6,674 nt of DNA from an uncultured Bacilli bacterium (GTDB lineage: Bacteria > Bacillota_I > Bacilli_A > RF39 > UBA660), in NCBI GenBank assembly GCA_944363745.1, contig CALVVD010000054.1, forward strand, positions 1 to 6,674, given 5' to 3'. The position numbers were made by a program, and so were the translations under genes. Positions within the stretch are counted from its first letter, which is position 1; each line of letters begins with the position of its first letter. Positions 5,240-6,674 of this stretch are shown here, piece by piece. A model generated the notes under the pieces. That model searched no databases. It was not told the DNA's origin and was given only the letters and a program-made list of their open reading frames with translations.

Positions 5240-6674
5240 CATCACTCCAACTTGAACAATTACCAGCCACATCACATATAGTATGACTAAAACCAAGCCA
5301 ACTACATTTTGTCGCTAAAATATCACTAGCACCAGAAATGCCATTATAATTTACAGTAGGAAAAGTTACATTATAACTACAATCCCAATCTGAGACTCTT
5401 CTTTCTCCTAAGCCAGATAAACTATCTGTGAAATTAAGTTGAACATAAGCGGTTAAATGTGTACCGGTAGGATCACCACAAGCTGGAAAAACAGCTGTAT
5501 AAACAGGTTTAGTCCTATCTATTCTAACAGTCTGATTAGCAGGACAAACAGTAGTGTTACCTACTTTATCACTAACTGTTCCAGGTGACTGACTAGTGAA
5601 GTTACCTTCACTATTATATAGTTTAGATACATTCCCAGTACATCCACTACCACTATCACTACATGTTCCTATTAGTGTTCTAGAACCTGTTGTCCAACTA
5701 TCACTTCCTCCACTACTACTACAACTAGGAGGAGTTTTATCAACATAATATATTTCACTTTCTTTAGTACAACTATTAGATGAACTATCATATAAAATTA
5801 CTTTTATTTGATAATTACCAGTAGAAGTTAAGTTTATTTCAGAATTTAATGAACCTAAAACAGTATTTTCTAATTTGTATTCACTATTATCTTTTTTCAA
5901 GAATATTTCATATTTATAAGTATTAGATGGTACTTTAATATTTACTGTTATAGTATCTTTAGTCCAAGTATTTGGTTCAACATTACTTGTAAATTCTACA
6001 CTATCACAACTTATACCTTCATATATTTCATATGTTCCTGACTCTTTTTCTCTTATATTTCCTCCTGTATCTATGGCATATCCTGTTATTTTATATGTTC
6101 CTTTTTCTGTTAAGTTAATAGTTGGATCTGTTGTATAATTCTGATAATTACTATCATCTATTACACTTCCATCTTTTTCTATTACATATCTATAACTTGC
6201 TATTCCTTTATTATCTGTTATTACCATTTTTACTTCTATTGTTCCAGTTGTTACTTTTTCATTTGGATTAAAGACTATATTAGGCTTTTTATCATCTGTT
6301 TCACTTTGATAGTTATTATCATTATCACATATTAAGGTTACATAATATTGATAATCTTTTTCTGTTATCTTTTGCACTACAACAGTACTATTTTCATAAT
6401 CACAGTCATTATCATTTCTATCTTTTATAGGATCTATATATTTCCCATCTATTAATTCTTTTAATGTTACTTTTGATGTTTCGCCTATTTCTTTTGGTAA
6501 CCTACTACGATAATCTGCAAAATAATCTCTTGCTGCTAATACAATCATATTTTCTTGGCTTTTATAGTACTCATTATTACCTCTATTTAAAAGAGGTAAT
6601 ATAGCACCTACTACTATTGTTGTTAATAGTCCTAATATTATTATTGTTGCTAGTAACTCTAATAACGTAAAACC
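5217..6674 (-). CDS. Prepilin-like Cys-rich surface protein C (5' end beyond the window)
   Basis: The frame is open to the right edge, giving 485 visible residues. The first visible residues are GFTLLELLATIIILGLL, a prepilin signal starting at the Gly before the cleavage site, so only a few N-terminal residues are missing. The Met at 6546-6548 is internal, and calling it the start would remove the signal and membrane helix. Next comes a pilin-like head related to A and B (Cys91 and Cys116 in visible numbering). Two Ig-like units without close copies in A or B follow (about 127-220 and 221-312). Then come the unit shared with A and B (about 312-388, GSDSW, GNVSKLYNSEGNF) and a C-terminal domain (about 389-485) homologous to B's. 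There are 14 visible Cys. As the longest and most upstream of the three, it may be the parental gene of the array. The surface role is inferred as for A and B. Confidence 0.88.
   Translation of the reverse strand, partial: GFTLLELLATIIILGLLTTIVVGAILPLLNRGNNEYYKSQENMIVLAARDYFADYRSRLPKEIGETSKVTLKELIDGKYIDPIKDRNDNDCDYENSTVVVQKITEKDYQYYVTLICDNDNNYQSETDDKKPNIVFNPNEKVTTGTIEVKMVITDNKGIASYRYVIEKDGSVIDDSNYQNYTTDPTINLTEKGTYKITGYAIDTGGNIREKESGTYEIYEGISCDSVEFTSNVEPNTWTKDTITVNIKVPSNTYKYEIFLKKDNSEYKLENTVLGSLNSEINLTSTGNYQIKVILYDSSSNSCTKESEIYYVDKTPPSCSSSGGSDSWTTGSRTLIGTCSDSGSGCTGNVSKLYNSEGNFTSQSPGTVSDKVGNTTVCPANQTVRIDRTKPVYTAVFPACGDPTGTHLTAYVQLNFTDSLSGLGERRVSDWDCSYNVTFPTVNYNGISGASDILATKCSWLGFSHTICDVAGNCSSWSDANVRFSC

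Noticed and set aside
4037..5530. Diversity-generating retroelement: B and C tips as variable repeats
   Set aside because: No reverse transcriptase or template repeat is in the window. The 5' half of the domain has ordinary synonymous third-position changes, and two copies alone cannot show adenine-specific change. A genome search for a reverse transcriptase and a third, adenine-rich copy would decide.
2881..6674. Insertion sequence or phage tail-fibre origin of the repeated genes
   Set aside because: There is no transposase, terminal inverted repeat or phage gene. All three proteins have prepilin signals, so repeated surface genes explain the region better.

Overview
The window is AT-rich, and every convincing gene lies on the minus strand. 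TGA is used as a stop and TGG for Trp, so the genetic code is standard. Shine-Dalgarno sites are strong (GGAGGTGA, GAGGTGAT). Together with a Gram-positive-like Obg and type IV prepilin-like proteins whose N-termini resemble those of uncultured gut Bacilli and Mollicutes-related Firmicutes, this suggests a low-GC Firmicutes genome, possibly a metagenome-assembled one. The lineage is inferred, not proven.

Right part (2881-6674): three consecutive prepilin-like surface proteins, transcribed right to left. The first (C, 5217-6674) runs off the right edge. Its prepilin N-terminus is visible upstream of the first in-frame Met, so the gene is longer than an ATG-only call suggests. The next two (B, 4037-5206; A, 2881-4026) share an N-terminal 287 residues that are identical, encoded by DNA with a single synonymous difference. 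They then change abruptly into different Cys-rich C-terminal domains. B's C-terminal domain is instead a divergent relative of C's. At both gene junctions the stop codon sits inside the next gene's ribosome binding site. The layout looks like a constant stalk with exchangeable tips.

Middle (1540-2880): a 69-bp gap holds an AU-rich terminator for the pilin operon, an extended -10 promoter and a strong ribosome binding site. These are followed by obg, the ribosome-associated GTPase. obg overlaps by one base (TAATG) with a 408-residue protein of unknown function that carries an HExxH metalloprotease-like motif.

Left part (1-313): no conventional gene, but a dense set of signals. A 22-residue hydrophobic peptide ORF has a strong ribosome binding site, its own promoter and a downstream hairpin. 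On the opposite strand, a promoter-like sequence at the ORF's 3' end and a good plus-strand terminator beyond its 5' end could produce an RNA antisense to nearly the whole transcript. This is the layout of a type I toxin-antitoxin locus and, with the pilin array, the most interesting part of the window.
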